Positions 38,094 to 47,399 of a stretch of 64,000 nucleotides of DNA are shown here, piece after piece (position 1 is the first letter of the stretch; every line of letters begins with the position of its first letter). Origin of the DNA: Photobacterium iliopiscarium (GTDB lineage: Bacteria; Pseudomonadota; Gammaproteobacteria; Enterobacterales; Vibrionaceae); assembly GCF_003026395.1 (NCBI RefSeq), contig NZ_PYOO01000003.1:354314-418313 (forward strand). The letters run 5' to 3'. The notes below the pieces were generated by a model. It was not told where the DNA came from, did not search any database, and was given only the letters and a program-made list of their open reading frames with translations. The position numbers were made by a program, and so were the translations under genes.

Positions 38094-38924
38094 ATGTCTT
38101 ATCAATGCCCTTTATGTCACCTGCCTCTTAATGTCGATGCTAACAACACATCATCAATCTCATACCGTTGTAGCAATAATCATCAATTTGATCAGGCAAA
38201 AGAAGGCTATGTAAACTTAATGCCTGTACATCATAAAAGTTCGAAAAACCCAGGTGACAATAAAGAAATGATGCAAGCACGCCGCTTATTTCTTAACACC
38301 GATCATTATCAGCCATTGCGCGATGCTGTTATGGCACAGTTACGTCAACACTTACCGCAAGATGCCACTGAGCTACTTGATATTGGTTGTGGTGAAGGAT
38401 ATTACACCTCAGAGTTCGTACAACTCCGTCAACAATTTCCAGACATCACCGTACATGGTTTAGATATTTCTAAAGTTGCAGTTAAATATGCCGCCAAGCG
38501 TTATCATGATTGTGATTTCTGTGTTGCCTCTAGCCACCGCTTACCGTTTGCGGATCACTTTTTTGATGGCGTTGTTCGTATTTATGCCCCTTGTAAAGGT
38601 GAAGAATTACATCGCGCGATTAAATCTGGCGGTATTCTCGTTGCCGTAACACCTGCACCGCGTCATTTATACCAGCTAAAAGAATTAATTTATGACGGTG
38701 TTAATTTACATGATGTGCCGGTAGAAAATATTGAAGGGTTTGAGTTAGTTGTAGATCAACAACTGCACTATGACATGACATTAAGCGGTGAAGAAGCAAC
38801 AGCATTAATGCAAATGACCCCTTTTGCATGGAAAACATCAGAACAAGTATGGCAACAACTAGCACAAGCTCAAAATTTTGGTTGTGAAGCTGATTTTGCT
38901 ATTCGTGTTTATCGTCGCTGCTAA
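38094..38924 (+). CDS. rlmA: 23S rRNA (guanine-745-N1)-methyltransferase
   Basis: RlmA (RrmA) methylates N1 of G745 in helix 35 of 23S rRNA using SAM. The 276 residues show an N-terminal zinc-binding region (CPLC near residues 5-8 and RCSNNHQFD further on), then KEGYVNL and NPGDNKEM, both highly conserved. The SAM motif LLDIGCGEGYYT follows near 94. The frame extends four codons upstream from a TTG, but the ATG at 38094 fits MSYQCPLC of the family. The ribosome site is weak. The gene is monocistronic, with a hairpin following at 38945-38980. Confidence 0.93.
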   Translation: MSYQCPLCHLPLNVDANNTSSISYRCSNNHQFDQAKEGYVNLMPVHHKSSKNPGDNKEMMQARRLFLNTDHYQPLRDAVMAQLRQHLPQDATELLDIGCGEGYYTSEFVQLRQQFPDITVHGLDISKVAVKYAAKRYHDCDFCVASSHRLPFADHFFDGVVRIYAPCKGEELHRAIKSGGILVAVTPAPRHLYQLKELIYDGVNLHDVPVENIEGFELVVDQQLHYDMTLSGEEATALMQMTPFAWKTSEQVWQQLAQAQNFGCEADFAIRVYRRC

Positions 38925-38944
38925 TTACTTGCAATAATACAAAT

Positions 38945-38980
38945 GAGATTGATTATTATTAACCATTGATAATCAATCTC
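38945..38980 (+). terminator. Hairpin behind rlmA
   Basis: 12 bp arms, GAGATTGATTAT and ATAATCAATCTC. It is AT-rich and has only a broken T-run after it. Confidence 0.55.
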
Positions 38981-39026
38981 TGTCTGTTTATTATTTACCG
39001 TCTATTTTCTTCTCGGTATAACTACG

Positions 39027-40019
39027 ATGAATCGACTGATCTATTTAGGTCTAACCAGCTTACTGGTTGGCTGTACATCCCCTTCACAAACTAGCCTTCC
39101 ATTGCCAACCACCAGCACCGCAATAACGACTAACACTACAACCACCACCAGTACGGCAACAACCCTATATGATTATGCGATTGCGAGTCCTCAAGGTGAG
39201 CCATTGTCTGTTACTCAATTAGCTCACGCTTTAAAACACGCCGATATTATTCTCATTGGTGAATGGCATAGCCACCCCGCAGCTCATCTTTTACAAGCCC
39301 AATTATTGGCTGCGCTGTACCAACAAAATCCAAACATCACCTTATCAATGGAACAATTTACACGCGATAACCAAGCAATAGTTAATGATTATTTAACAGG
39401 AAAAATTGGTGAAAAAACATTAGTCAAAGATGCCAATGCATGGCCAAATTACGACAGTGATTACCGTCCATTAGTCGAATTTGCCAAACAGAATCACCTC
39501 GATGTAATTGCTGCAAATGCACCAAAATCCATTGTCCGTTGTATCGGTCGTCAGGGTGCAGAATATCTTAATAAGTTGCCAAAAAATGAACGCTTATGGG
39601 TGGCGCGTTCATTGACGTTAACCACGGATGCTTATCAGCAAACCTTTATTGCGTCGATGCACCATGGCGATGAAGCACAAACTAAACGTCAATTTGCCGC
39701 ACAAACAGCGTGGGATGACACCATGGCAGAAAGCATGGTTGATTATTTAAAACAGCACCCTCAACAACAAATCATTCATGTTGCTGGACGGTTTCATACC
39801 GCAGAAGGAGTAGGCACAGCATCACGTATTCAAGCGCGAAACCCAAAACTTAAAATAATGATGGTGACCCCAATTTCAAATCAAGTCACATTGCATGCGA
39901 ACGCACCGGACTTCACCGTAAAAATGCAGCCTTTGCCGCAGCGGTATGTACAAAAAGATAAAATGATGGCGGCAATGACTGCCATGGGGAAAAGAAATTC
40001 TGATTTAAAATGCTATTAA
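39027..40019 (+). CDS. ChaN-family haem-binding-type lipoprotein
   Basis: This is an outer-membrane or periplasmic lipoprotein. The lipobox LLVGC puts the acylated cysteine at 16. It is followed by a Thr/Ser-rich linker (about 20-46) with long runs of threonine. The rest (about 60-300) matches the ChaN/haem-binding uptake domain, with IGEWHSHPAAH near 77, LSMEQF, DVIAANAP and IHVAGRFHTAEGVG. In Campylobacter ChaN binds cofacial haems, and related proteins in other bacteria sit beside haem or iron uptake genes. No such genes adjoin it here, so an iron role is inference from family only. The sequence C-terminal to the domain is basic. Confidence 0.85.
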   Translation: MNRLIYLGLTSLLVGCTSPSQTSLPLPTTSTAITTNTTTTTSTATTLYDYAIASPQGEPLSVTQLAHALKHADIILIGEWHSHPAAHLLQAQLLAALYQQNPNITLSMEQFTRDNQAIVNDYLTGKIGEKTLVKDANAWPNYDSDYRPLVEFAKQNHLDVIAANAPKSIVRCIGRQGAEYLNKLPKNERLWVARSLTLTTDAYQQTFIASMHHGDEAQTKRQFAAQTAWDDTMAESMVDYLKQHPQQQIIHVAGRFHTAEGVGTASRIQARNPKLKIMMVTPISNQVTLHANAPDFTVKMQPLPQRYVQKDKMMAAMTAMGKRNSDLKCY

Positions 40020-40413
40020 TATAAATCAATTAACACAATAACAAACGCCAGATAGAGAAGAACCCCATCGGCGGCCAAGCAGTTGGGGTTCTAAGAGAGA
40101 TAACAGCTATATCTCAGGTTACGAGGCAATTATACCTTAGTAACCTGTTTGTTGCCTGAATAATCATTCATTATCGAATGATATTCGTACTATAATACGG
40201 TTATAGCATGACATGATGGCTACTGCATAACACCATTTAAGTGTTCCTATATAGATAAGACCACTGTGATTAAAATTAGTTGCAAAAAAGATCTCGATCA
40301 CTGAATATTTTTTTATCGCACGAATTTCAGCCTTACCCCATCGCTACCCACGACAATTTACAGTAAAATAAACACAGAGCTCTTTTCTTTGAGCCAAATT
40401 AATTAGGAAAACA
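40020..40413. other. Structured intergenic region, ChaN lipoprotein / DUF6172
   Basis: This gap of 394 bases carries several inverted repeats: AGAACCCCA / TGGGGTTCT at 40059-40092, GAGATA / TATCTC at about 40095-40115, and GGTTAC / GTAACC further on. None ends in a T-run on the plus strand. On the minus strand a GGTATAAT-type -10 sequence lies near 40130. A small RNA or leader is possible. I see no coding sequence. Confidence 0.4.
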
Positions 40414-40722
40414 ATGAAAAAAACATTTGCTTTAACTCATCCCAAAAAAGCGGCTGCTCGTGTTGTAGAAACAATTAAACACGACGTAAAGAAATACATC
40501 CGTCGTGAACGTAACAAAGCATTACCTGCTGGTACTGATTTTTGGGATTTTGATTGCAAGTTTGGTCATACCGAGCAAGAAGCAAAAGTTATTCACGTAA
40601 AAGAAATCAACAAGTGCATTGATGAAGCTGAAAAGCTTGAACTACCGTCACTATACTTAGAAATTCTGGCAAAGCCTGCAACACGTGCACCACGTCCAGA
40701 ATTTGATTTCGACGAAGAATAA
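40414..40722 (+). CDS. DUF6172 family protein
   Basis: This is a small basic/acidic cytoplasmic protein of 102 residues, recognised from its conserved start MKKTFALTHPKKAAARVVE and the core GTDFWDFDCKFGHTEQEA. It ends in a very acidic tail (FDFDEE). The family is widespread in gammaproteobacteria with no known function. AGGA seven bases before the ATG supports the start. It stands alone between a structured intergenic region and a bidirectional terminator shared with yfbV. Confidence 0.85.
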   Translation: MKKTFALTHPKKAAARVVETIKHDVKKYIRRERNKALPAGTDFWDFDCKFGHTEQEAKVIHVKEINKCIDEAEKLELPSLYLEILAKPATRAPRPEFDFDEE

Positions 40723-40762
40723 TTGCTCATTAGCCATTATTTAATGTGCTATAGAACCAAAC

Positions 40763-40792
40763 AAAAAAGAGTCGTTAATACGACTCTTTTTT
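40763..40792. terminator. Bidirectional terminator between DUF6172 gene and yfbV
   Basis: Stem AAAAAAGAGTCG / CGACTCTTTTTT with a six-base loop, between convergent genes. Confidence 0.88.
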
Positions 40793-40818
40793 ATTACAGT
40801 AAAAATATATTCAACCGC

Positions 40819-41268
40819 TTAAAACCAACGATCTAATGCATGGCGATCTAACTGTTTAAATGCACGATTTAATACATCCGCTAATTCTTGATAACGCGGT
40901 TGAGATTTTTTCGGCTGCATCGCATGCCCTTCACTGACAATCTTCTGATAAATTTCGCTATACCATTTCGCAAGTGATGGCGGCAACGTTGTTTGACTGC
41001 GTTTACCCAGCCACCATAATCCTTGTAATGGCATTGATATCGCTAATAGCGCAATCGCAATCGCTTGAGGCATTGCATCATAATTGTGAAACGCCATTTG
41101 AGTAAGAATACTGATTGCAGCAACCGCAGGCATCACTTTTGTCGCAAATTGGGTGGCTTTAATATACCGATGTTCAGGAAAAACGGCCGCTAGCTCTTTA
41201 CGCATTGGCCATGTTGTCATGTAATGCTGACCATTCTGAAAGTGTTTCCACATTGTATGTTGAGCCAT
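40819..41268 (-). CDS. yfbV: UPF0208 membrane protein YfbV
   Basis: YfbV is an inner-membrane protein of 149 residues. In E. coli it has been linked to insulating the Ter macrodomain. Two hydrophobic segments (about 35-52 and 58-80) are visible, with the conserved [20 protein letters not shown] near the N-terminus and [17 protein letters not shown] after the second. The family start corresponds to ATG 41268. The frame runs 35 codons further but those residues do not match. It is divergent from ackA, the same neighbourhood as in E. coli. Confidence 0.92.
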   Translation of the reverse strand: MAQHTMWKHFQNGQHYMTTWPMRKELAAVFPEHRYIKATQFATKVMPAVAAISILTQMAFHNYDAMPQAIAIALLAISMPLQGLWWLGKRSQTTLPPSLAKWYSEIYQKIVSEGHAMQPKKSQPRYQELADVLNRAFKQLDRHALDRWF

Positions 41269-41354
41269 AATGCACCACTCATCAAAAAAAATTATAACAT
41301 TTAAAAAAAATACACAACAAACTTGATTCAAATTAAAATATTCTAAAAATCTTT

Positions 41355-41384
41355 TTGTTATATTGCGTAACAATCGGTTATTCT
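41355..41384 (+). promoter_or_regulatory. Candidate sigma-70 promoter of ackA
   Basis: TTGTTA (41355-41360) and TATTCT (41379-41384) with an 18-base spacer. It would start a leader of about 210 bases that contains the inverted repeat AGCCTAG / CTAGGCT (41391-41438) and GAGGT / ACCTC arms. A long structured leader suggests post-initiation control, but this is inference. Confidence 0.45.
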
Positions 41385-41604
41385 AGACCAGCCTAGATGT
41401 AATTGTTGCCGTTAATGACATTAACTGCAAGCTAGGCTCTGTCAAGGATGACCCAGAATTAGAGGTAACTCAATTCTATTTCTCAGGAAAGAGCGTGATT
41501 TTCACCTCTAGTAAGACGAACAATAAATCTTCGTCTATTCTAGGGGTACTTTTTTATTCAAAAATGAATATCAACTTTCAGACAGATTATAGGTAGTCAC
41601 TCTC

Positions 41605-42801
41605 ATGTCTAAGCTGGTTTTAGTTCTAAACTGCGGTAGTTCATCTCTTAAGTTCGCAATCATTGATCCAGTATCAGGTGAAGAACATCTTTCAGGTCTA
41701 GCAGAATGTCTAGGCCTTCCTGAAGCTCGTATCAAGTGGAAACTTGATGGCAAGCACGAAGCACAACTAGGTGACGGCGCTGCTCACGAAGAAGCTCTAG
41801 CATTCATGGTTGACACTATTCTTGCTTCTAAGCCAGAACTTAAAGAATCTCTAGGCGCTATCGGTCACCGTATCGTACACGGCGGCGAGCAGTTCTCTGC
41901 ATCAGCGCTAATCGACGATGTTGTTCTTAAAGGTATCGTAGATGCGTCTGATTTCGCACCACTACACAACCCTGCACACGTTGTTGGTATTGAAGCTGCT
42001 AAACACAACTTCGCTGGCCTGAAGAACGTTGCTGTATTTGATACTGCTTTCCACCAGACTATGCCTGAAGAAGCATTCTTATACGCTATCCCTTACAACC
42101 TATACAAAGAGAACGGTATCCGTCGTTACGGCGCACACGGTACTTCTCACCGTTTCATCGCTCGTGAAACAGCGATCCTTCTTGACAAACCGCTTGATGA
42201 ACTAAACATCATCAACTGTCACCTAGGTAACGGCGCATCTGTATGTGCAATCAAAGGTGGTAAATCTGTAGATATCTCTATGGGTCTAACGCCTCTTGAA
42301 GGTCTAGTAATGGGTACTCGTTGTGGTGACCTTGACCCAGCAGTTATGTTCCACCTACACGATCGTCTAGGTATGAGCGTTGCTGAAATCAACACTATGT
42401 TCACTAAAGAGTCTGGCCTACTAGGTCTTACTGGTGTGACTTCTGACTGTCGTTTCGTTGAAGAAAACTACGGCATTAAAGAAGAAGCAACACGTGCAAT
42501 GAACGTATTCTGTCACCGTCTTGCTAAGTACGTAGCTAGCTACGCAGCAACAATGGACGGTCGTCTAGACGCAATCGTATTCACAGGCGGCATCGGTGAG
42601 AACTCTGCACCAATCCGTGAAGAAGTACTTAAGCGTCTAGCTATCTTCGGTATCGAAGTAGACAGCGAAGCTAACCTTAAAGCTCGTTTCGGTGGTGAAG
42701 GTGTTATCACTACTGCAAACAGCCGCATTCCTGCAATGGTTGTTTCTACTAACGAAGAATTAGTAATCGCAGAAGATACAGCGCTTCTAGCTGAGATCTA
42801 A
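41605..42801 (+). CDS. ackA: Acetate kinase
   Basis: AckA makes acetate and ATP from acetyl phosphate and ADP, or the reverse, in the cytoplasm. The 398 residues show the signature [13 protein letters not shown] at the N-terminus, then [10 protein letters not shown] and [11 protein letters not shown]. The second signature, [11 protein letters not shown], is followed by [12 protein letters not shown] and the adenine-site region [10 protein letters not shown]. Codon use is strongly biased, as in pflB, pointing to high expression. A terminator-like hairpin separates it from pta, so the two are probably only partly co-transcribed. It is the ATP-yielding end of the acetyl-CoA made by PflB. Confidence 0.98.
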   Translation: MSKLVLVLNCGSSSLKFAIIDPVSGEEHLSGLAECLGLPEARIKWKLDGKHEAQLGDGAAHEEALAFMVDTILASKPELKESLGAIGHRIVHGGEQFSASALIDDVVLKGIVDASDFAPLHNPAHVVGIEAAKHNFAGLKNVAVFDTAFHQTMPEEAFLYAIPYNLYKENGIRRYGAHGTSHRFIARETAILLDKPLDELNIINCHLGNGASVCAIKGGKSVDISMGLTPLEGLVMGTRCGDLDPAVMFHLHDRLGMSVAEINTMFTKESGLLGLTGVTSDCRFVEENYGIKEEATRAMNVFCHRLAKYVASYAATMDGRLDAIVFTGGIGENSAPIREEVLKRLAIFGIEVDSEANLKARFGGEGVITTANSRIPAMVVSTNEELVIAEDTALLAEI

Positions 42802-42816
42802 TCTTACGATTATTGA

Positions 42817-42846
42817 AACGGCTGGCCTTTTAGTCAGCCGTTTTTT
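42817..42846 (+). terminator. Terminator between ackA and pta
   Basis: Stem AACGGCTG / CAGCCGTT followed by six T. It lies 16 bases after ackA and 118 bases before pta. Confidence 0.82.
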
Positions 42847-42963
42847 CATGGCATTTTTGTCATATTTACTGTGGTGCTGCTCTATGATTATTCTACTTAA
42901 AACAATAAAGTCGAATTGTTATTGAACAGTGCTGTACCGATTCAATAGTCAGAGGAATCTATA

Positions 42964-45108
42964 GTGTCTCGTACTATTATGCTTATCCCAGTTGGCGCTG
43001 GTGTTGGTCTAACAAGCGTTAGTCTTGGTGTGCTTCGTGCAATGGAACGCAAAGGCGTTCGTGTTTCATTCTTCAAGCCTATCGCGCAACCGCGTCAAGG
43101 TGGCGACCAGCCTGATCTAACAACGACAATTATTCGTGCTAACAGCGATATGCAAATCGCTGAGTCATTCTCAATGGCAAGCGCTGAAGAACTTATTCGT
43201 AACGATCAAACTGACGTTCTTCTAGAAGACATCGTTGCTCGCTTTAAAGCAGAAACAAATGCTGACGTAACACTAATCGAAGGTCTGGTTGCTACTCGTA
43301 AGCACCCTTTTGCAAATCAAATTAACTTTGAAATTGCAAAAACACTAGATGCAGAAATCGTATTTGTTGTTTCTCCTGGCACTGACAATCCATCGCAGCT
43401 TAAAGAACGTATCGAAGTAGCATGTTCTAACTTCGGCGGCATTAAGAACAAGCAAATCTCTGGTGTTATCGTTAATAAACTTAACGCACCTGTTGATGCT
43501 GAAGGCCGTACTCGTCCAGATCTTTCTGAGATCTTTGATGATGTTGAAGGGACTGTTCCTTCAAACGTTGAAATCATGCAAGTATTCAACTCTAGCCCTA
43601 TCCGTGTACTTGGTTGTGCACCTTGGAGCGCAGAGCTAATCGCTACTCGTGCAACAGATATTGCTCAGCACCTAAATGCTGAAATTATCAATGCTGGTGA
43701 CATCGAAACTCGTCGTATTAAGAGCATCACTTTCTGTGCACGCTCTATCCCTAATATGGTTGAGCACTTCCGTCCAGGTTCACTACTAGTGACTTCTGCT
43801 GACCGTCCTGATGTTATCGTTGCAGCGTGTCTTGCAGCAATGAACGGCGTTGAGCTAGGTGCATTATTACTGACTGGTGGTTACGACCTACCAAAACCTG
43901 TAATGGATCTTTGTGAGCGTGCATTTGAAACAGGTCTTCCTGTGATGACAGCACAAGGCAACACTTGGCAGACATCTTTAAATCTACAGAGCTTCACTCT
44001 AGAAGTTCCTGCAGAAGATAAAGAGCGTGTTGAGTTTGTTAACGAGTACATGGCAAGCCACATCGATGGTAACTGGATTGAATCTCTAACTGAAGGTTCA
44101 AACCGTGAGCGTCGTCTAAGCCCACCAGCATTCCGTTACCAGTTAACTGAGCTTGCTCGTAAAGCAGCTAAACGCATCGTTCTTCCTGAAGGTGATGAGC
44201 CACGTACAGTTAAAGCTGCGGCTATCTGTGCTGAGCGCGGTATCGCTGAATGTGTGCTTCTAGGTAACCCTGAAGAAATCCGTCGCGTTGCTGAACAACA
44301 AGGCGTGGTTCTTGGTGCTGGCGTTACTATCATCAACTCTGATGAAGTTCGTGAAAACTACGTTGCTCGTTTAGTTGAGCTACGTGGCGCGAAAGGCATG
44401 ACGGATGTTGTTGCACGTGAGAAGCTACAAGATTCTGTATTCCTAGGCACAATGATGCTTGAGAATGGCGAAGTTGACGGTCTAGTATCTGGTGCAGTTC
44501 ACACTACAGCAAATACTATCGTTCCTCCATTCCAAATCATCAAGACTGCACCTAATGCGTCTATCGTATCATCTGTATTCTTCATGCTACTACCTGACCA
44601 AGTATTGGTTTACGGTGACTGTGCGATCAATCCAGATCCAACAGCTGAGCAACTTGCTGAAATCGCTATCCAATCTGCAGATTCTGCAAAAGCATTTGGT
44701 ATCGAACCACGCGTCGCTATGATCTCTTACTCTACTGGTACTTCTGGTAAAGGCGCAGACGTAGATAAAGTACGTGAAGCAACTAAACTTGCTCAAGAGA
44801 AACGTCCTGATCTAATCATTGACGGTCCTCTACAGTACGATGCTGCAATCATGGAAAACGTAGCGGCTTCTAAAGCGCCAAACTCTCCAGTAGCAGGTAA
44901 GGCAACTGTATTTATATTCCCTGATCTAAACACAGGTAATACAACATACAAAGCAGTACAACGTTCTGCCGATCTAGTCTCTATCGGTCCAATGCTTCAG
45001 GGCATGCGTAAGCCAGTTAACGACCTTTCTCGTGGCGCACTAGTAGACGATATCGTTTACACAGTTGCACTAACTGCGATTCAGGCTGAACAAGCTAACG
45101 CTAAGTAA
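42964..45108 (+). CDS. pta: Phosphate acetyltransferase
   Basis: Pta converts acetyl-CoA and phosphate to acetyl phosphate plus CoA. It is the long enterobacterial type, 714 residues. It has an N-terminal P-loop-like regulatory domain (about 1-220), a DRTGG domain (about 220-340) and the C-terminal catalytic PTA_PTB domain (about 385-705) with [14 protein letters not shown] and [11 protein letters not shown]. The start is GTG at 42964 with AGAGGA eight bases upstream and no nearer ATG that fits. Codon bias is strong but slightly less so than in ackA. It has its own upstream gap after the ackA terminator and ends at a long hairpin. Confidence 0.97.
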   Translation: MSRTIMLIPVGAGVGLTSVSLGVLRAMERKGVRVSFFKPIAQPRQGGDQPDLTTTIIRANSDMQIAESFSMASAEELIRNDQTDVLLEDIVARFKAETNADVTLIEGLVATRKHPFANQINFEIAKTLDAEIVFVVSPGTDNPSQLKERIEVACSNFGGIKNKQISGVIVNKLNAPVDAEGRTRPDLSEIFDDVEGTVPSNVEIMQVFNSSPIRVLGCAPWSAELIATRATDIAQHLNAEIINAGDIETRRIKSITFCARSIPNMVEHFRPGSLLVTSADRPDVIVAACLAAMNGVELGALLLTGGYDLPKPVMDLCERAFETGLPVMTAQGNTWQTSLNLQSFTLEVPAEDKERVEFVNEYMASHIDGNWIESLTEGSNRERRLSPPAFRYQLTELARKAAKRIVLPEGDEPRTVKAAAICAERGIAECVLLGNPEEIRRVAEQQGVVLGAGVTIINSDEVRENYVARLVELRGAKGMTDVVAREKLQDSVFLGTMMLENGEVDGLVSGAVHTTANTIVPPFQIIKTAPNASIVSSVFFMLLPDQVLVYGDCAINPDPTAEQLAEIAIQSADSAKAFGIEPRVAMISYSTGTSGKGADVDKVREATKLAQEKRPDLIIDGPLQYDAAIMENVAASKAPNSPVAGKATVFIFPDLNTGNTTYKAVQRSADLVSIGPMLQGMRKPVNDLSRGALVDDIVYTVALTAIQAEQANAK

Positions 45109-45135
45109 GTTTTAATACTTATGTAAGCGACTGAC

Positions 45136-45193
45136 AAAACGCCCCTATACATGCCTTCAATTTTTATTGATAAAGTGTATAGAGGCGTTTTTT
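45136..45193 (+). terminator. Terminator behind pta
   Basis: Arms AAAACGCCCCTATAC and GTATAGAGGCGTTTTTT enclose a loop of about 25 bases. A T-run ends the structure. Confidence 0.82.
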
Positions 45194-45257
45194 ATTCATG
45201 CTATAAAACCGAATCGCTATCCTAGCAACATAACCACAATGTTAAGCAATAACGATA

Positions 45258-45294
45258 AAGCAAGCACATCATCCAATGATCAATGATGCGCTTT
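45258..45294 (-). terminator. Hairpin behind yfcE
   Basis: Imperfect arms AAAGCAAGCACATCAT / ATGATGCGCTTT lie downstream of yfcE on the reverse strand. It is a modest terminator candidate. Confidence 0.5.
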
Positions 45295-45318
45295 GTTAGT
45301 TATTTGATTATTGATATT

Positions 45319-45867
45319 TTAACTAAGCACCGTCTGCGCTAACACTTCACCGTCAAAACTGATCACCGCTAAAGCATTGCCATCCAATAAGCCATAGCTT
45401 GCAGGTAAGCCGTTACGTGGAATAGCAACGGAACCGGGATTAAAGGCGTAATAATCCCCTTTATGCTCAGCAACTGGAATATGAGTATGACCCGAAACAA
45501 TCACATCGCCAGTCATTAGTTGCGGATGCTTATCGGCATTATAAATATGACCATGGGTTAAAAATAACCGTCGACCATCGGCTAACATCACCAAGTTATA
45601 ATCTGCCATCATCGGAAAATCCAACAGCATTTGATCAACGTCACTATCACAATTACCGCGTACAGCCGTAATTCGATCCGCATACTGATTTAATAATTCA
45701 GCCACCTTGATAGGATCGTATCCTTCAGGTAGCGCATTGCGGGGACCGTGATTAAGAATGTCACCTAATAAAATAAGATACTTTGCCCCACTTTGTTCAA
45801 AAGCAGCAATGGCTTTTTGAGCCGCAACAAAACTACCGTGAATATCTGATGCGAAAAATAATTTCAT
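45319..45867 (-). CDS. yfcE: Phosphodiesterase YfcE
   Basis: YfcE is a metallo-phosphodiesterase of the calcineurin-like family. The E. coli enzyme hydrolyses bis-pNPP in vitro, and its cell substrate is uncertain. The 182 residues contain the metal-site motifs FASDIHGS (residues 4-11), LLGDILNHGPRN, VRGNCDSDVD and LTHGH, plus SGHTHIP near 130. The start is ATG 45867, matching MKLxxxSDIHGS in the family. Nine further codons upstream are excluded. It is divergent from yfcH. Both also neighbour the ackA-pta region in E. coli. Confidence 0.93.
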   Translation of the reverse strand: MKLFFASDIHGSFVAAQKAIAAFEQSGAKYLILLGDILNHGPRNALPEGYDPIKVAELLNQYADRITAVRGNCDSDVDQMLLDFPMMADYNLVMLADGRRLFLTHGHIYNADKHPQLMTGDVIVSGHTHIPVAEHKGDYYAFNPGSVAIPRNGLPASYGLLDGNALAVISFDGEVLAQTVLS

Positions 45868-46082
45868 GATTAAGTTCAGCCAAAAAATCGTCAATATATG
45901 GGTTTAGTCTACGTGAGCATCAGGAAAAATACTATTATCACCATCAGGTCACGATGATATCTATCAACATCACTTATACTGTGAACATAGCACTGATTAA
46001 TAATATTCATCTCAGCACCGACTTGCTTTCACTATCAGTTAATTTAAGCTGGTACATCAATAACCACGAGGGAATAATCAAT

Positions 46083-46985
46083 ATGAAGATCTTAGTGACA
46101 GGCGCAACCGGACTCATTGGCAAGGCACTACTCCCTCATCTCAATCATGATGAAATCACCGTGATTAGCCGTGATCCCGCCCGCGCTTATCAACTACTCG
46201 GTCATCATATTAATGCGCTTGATTCATTGGAATCCTTGCCTAATCTTGATCAATTCGATGCGGTAATTAACCTTGCTGGCGAGCCGATTATGGATAAACG
46301 TTGGAGCGAGCAACAAAAACATATCATTGAAGACAGCCGTTGGAATATTACCCAACAACTGGTTGATAAAATTAAAGCCAGTGACACCCCGCCGCATATA
46401 TTTATCAGTGGCTCAGCAGTAGGCATCTATGGCGATCAACAAGATTCTACTATTGATGAAACCTTTACCATTAAACCTAATGATGCTGATTTCTCACAAC
46501 ACGTTTGTTATCGCTGGGAACAAATCGCGCTGGAAGCACAATCAGAGCAAACGCGTGTATGCCTGTTAAGAACAGGGATCGTGCTGGCTAAACAAGGTGG
46601 CGCACTTGCAAAAATGTTACTCCCTTACCAATTTGGTTTAGGGGGTCCGATTGGTAATGGTCAGCAATATTTCCCGTGGATCCAACTGCAAGATATGGTG
46701 CGAGGGATTTTATTTTTACTTAATAATAGTGATACTCAAGGTCCGTATAATATGACCGCCCCCAACCCCATTACTAATCGCGCTTTCAGTGCCGCCCTTG
46801 CCAGTACATTGCATCGACCACATTTATTATTTACCCCTGCGTGGGTATTAAAATGTGCCCTTGGGGAATCGTCACAACTATTATTAGACGGTCAACGCGC
46901 ATTACCGAACAAGTTACAGGCAGCAGGGTTTAACTTTACCTTCCCTTGTATTGAGCAGGCGTTAAACCAGACGTTGGGGGATTGA
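46083..46985 (+). CDS. yfcH: TIGR01777 family epimerase YfcH
   Basis: This is an NAD(P)-binding sugar-epimerase-like protein of 300 residues. It is an extended short-chain dehydrogenase with the Rossmann motif TGATGLIG at 7-14, then INLAGEPI and SGSAVGIYGDQ. A C-terminal DUF1731 part follows (TPAWVLKCALGE...LLDGQRALPNKLQAAGF). The exact reaction is unknown. The open frame begins 43 codons earlier, but the ATG at 46083 has GAGGGA nine bases upstream and gives the family start MKILVTGATG. It appears monocistronic. Confidence 0.92.
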   Translation: MKILVTGATGLIGKALLPHLNHDEITVISRDPARAYQLLGHHINALDSLESLPNLDQFDAVINLAGEPIMDKRWSEQQKHIIEDSRWNITQQLVDKIKASDTPPHIFISGSAVGIYGDQQDSTIDETFTIKPNDADFSQHVCYRWEQIALEAQSEQTRVCLLRTGIVLAKQGGALAKMLLPYQFGLGGPIGNGQQYFPWIQLQDMVRGILFLLNNSDTQGPYNMTAPNPITNRAFSAALASTLHRPHLLFTPAWVLKCALGESSQLLLDGQRALPNKLQAAGFNFTFPCIEQALNQTLGD

Positions 46986-47022
46986 GGGGGAGTAAACAGA
47001 GCTATTGGCTAATGCGGTTCAC

Positions 47023-47366
47023 TTAACATCAAATCTATTTATGTGTACTAGCAATAAATAAAAGGATTAAACCATTGTATGGTGGTAGCTGCGTACTCTA
47101 AAGTAAACTTTCGCTTTCAGTCAGCGTATAAACTTCATTAATTAGCGCTAAGCGTTATAAATTAGACAGTATTTCAATTTAATTTGGTTTCCAGTCATTA
47201 ATAATATTGAAAGCTTGCGAGGCATCAATAAAAGAATCCGAGAATATAAATATTCTCGGATTCTTACACAGTGAGGATCGTCCAACCTAAACATTTAGGT
47301 TTTACTCGATCGGTATCAGTCTCTATAGGAAATCATTTAACATCAAATCTACTTATGAGCACTAAC
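47023..47366 (+). repeat. Direct repeat pair flanking a hairpin
   Basis: The sequence TTAACATCAAATCTA(t/c)TTATG occurs at about 47023 and again at about 47337, with similar flanks (TGtgTACTAgC / AGcaCTAaC). The copies are 314 bases apart and lie next to an AT-rich, probably imported gene. They may mark an old insertion or duplication. Confidence 0.6.
47232..47265. terminator. Perfect 15 bp hairpin
   Basis: AAGAATCCGAGAATA and TATTCTCGGATTCTT are exactly complementary around a four-base loop (taaa). No coding sequence ends right beside it: yfcH stops 246 bases to the left and the acyltransferase gene 135 bases to the right. It may end a lost gene or an RNA. Confidence 0.7.
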
Positions 47367-47399
47367 GGAAGAAATGAATATAGTGCAGCATGGAGATAA

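Larger units (their letters stand above)
46986..47399. other. Intergenic region between yfcH and the acyltransferase gene
   Basis: This gap of 414 bases has no gene. It contains a near-perfect direct repeat of about 30 bases, centred on TTAACATCAAATCTA, at 47023-47052 and 47337-47366. The very strong hairpin at 47232-47265 lies between the two copies. Confidence 0.6.
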
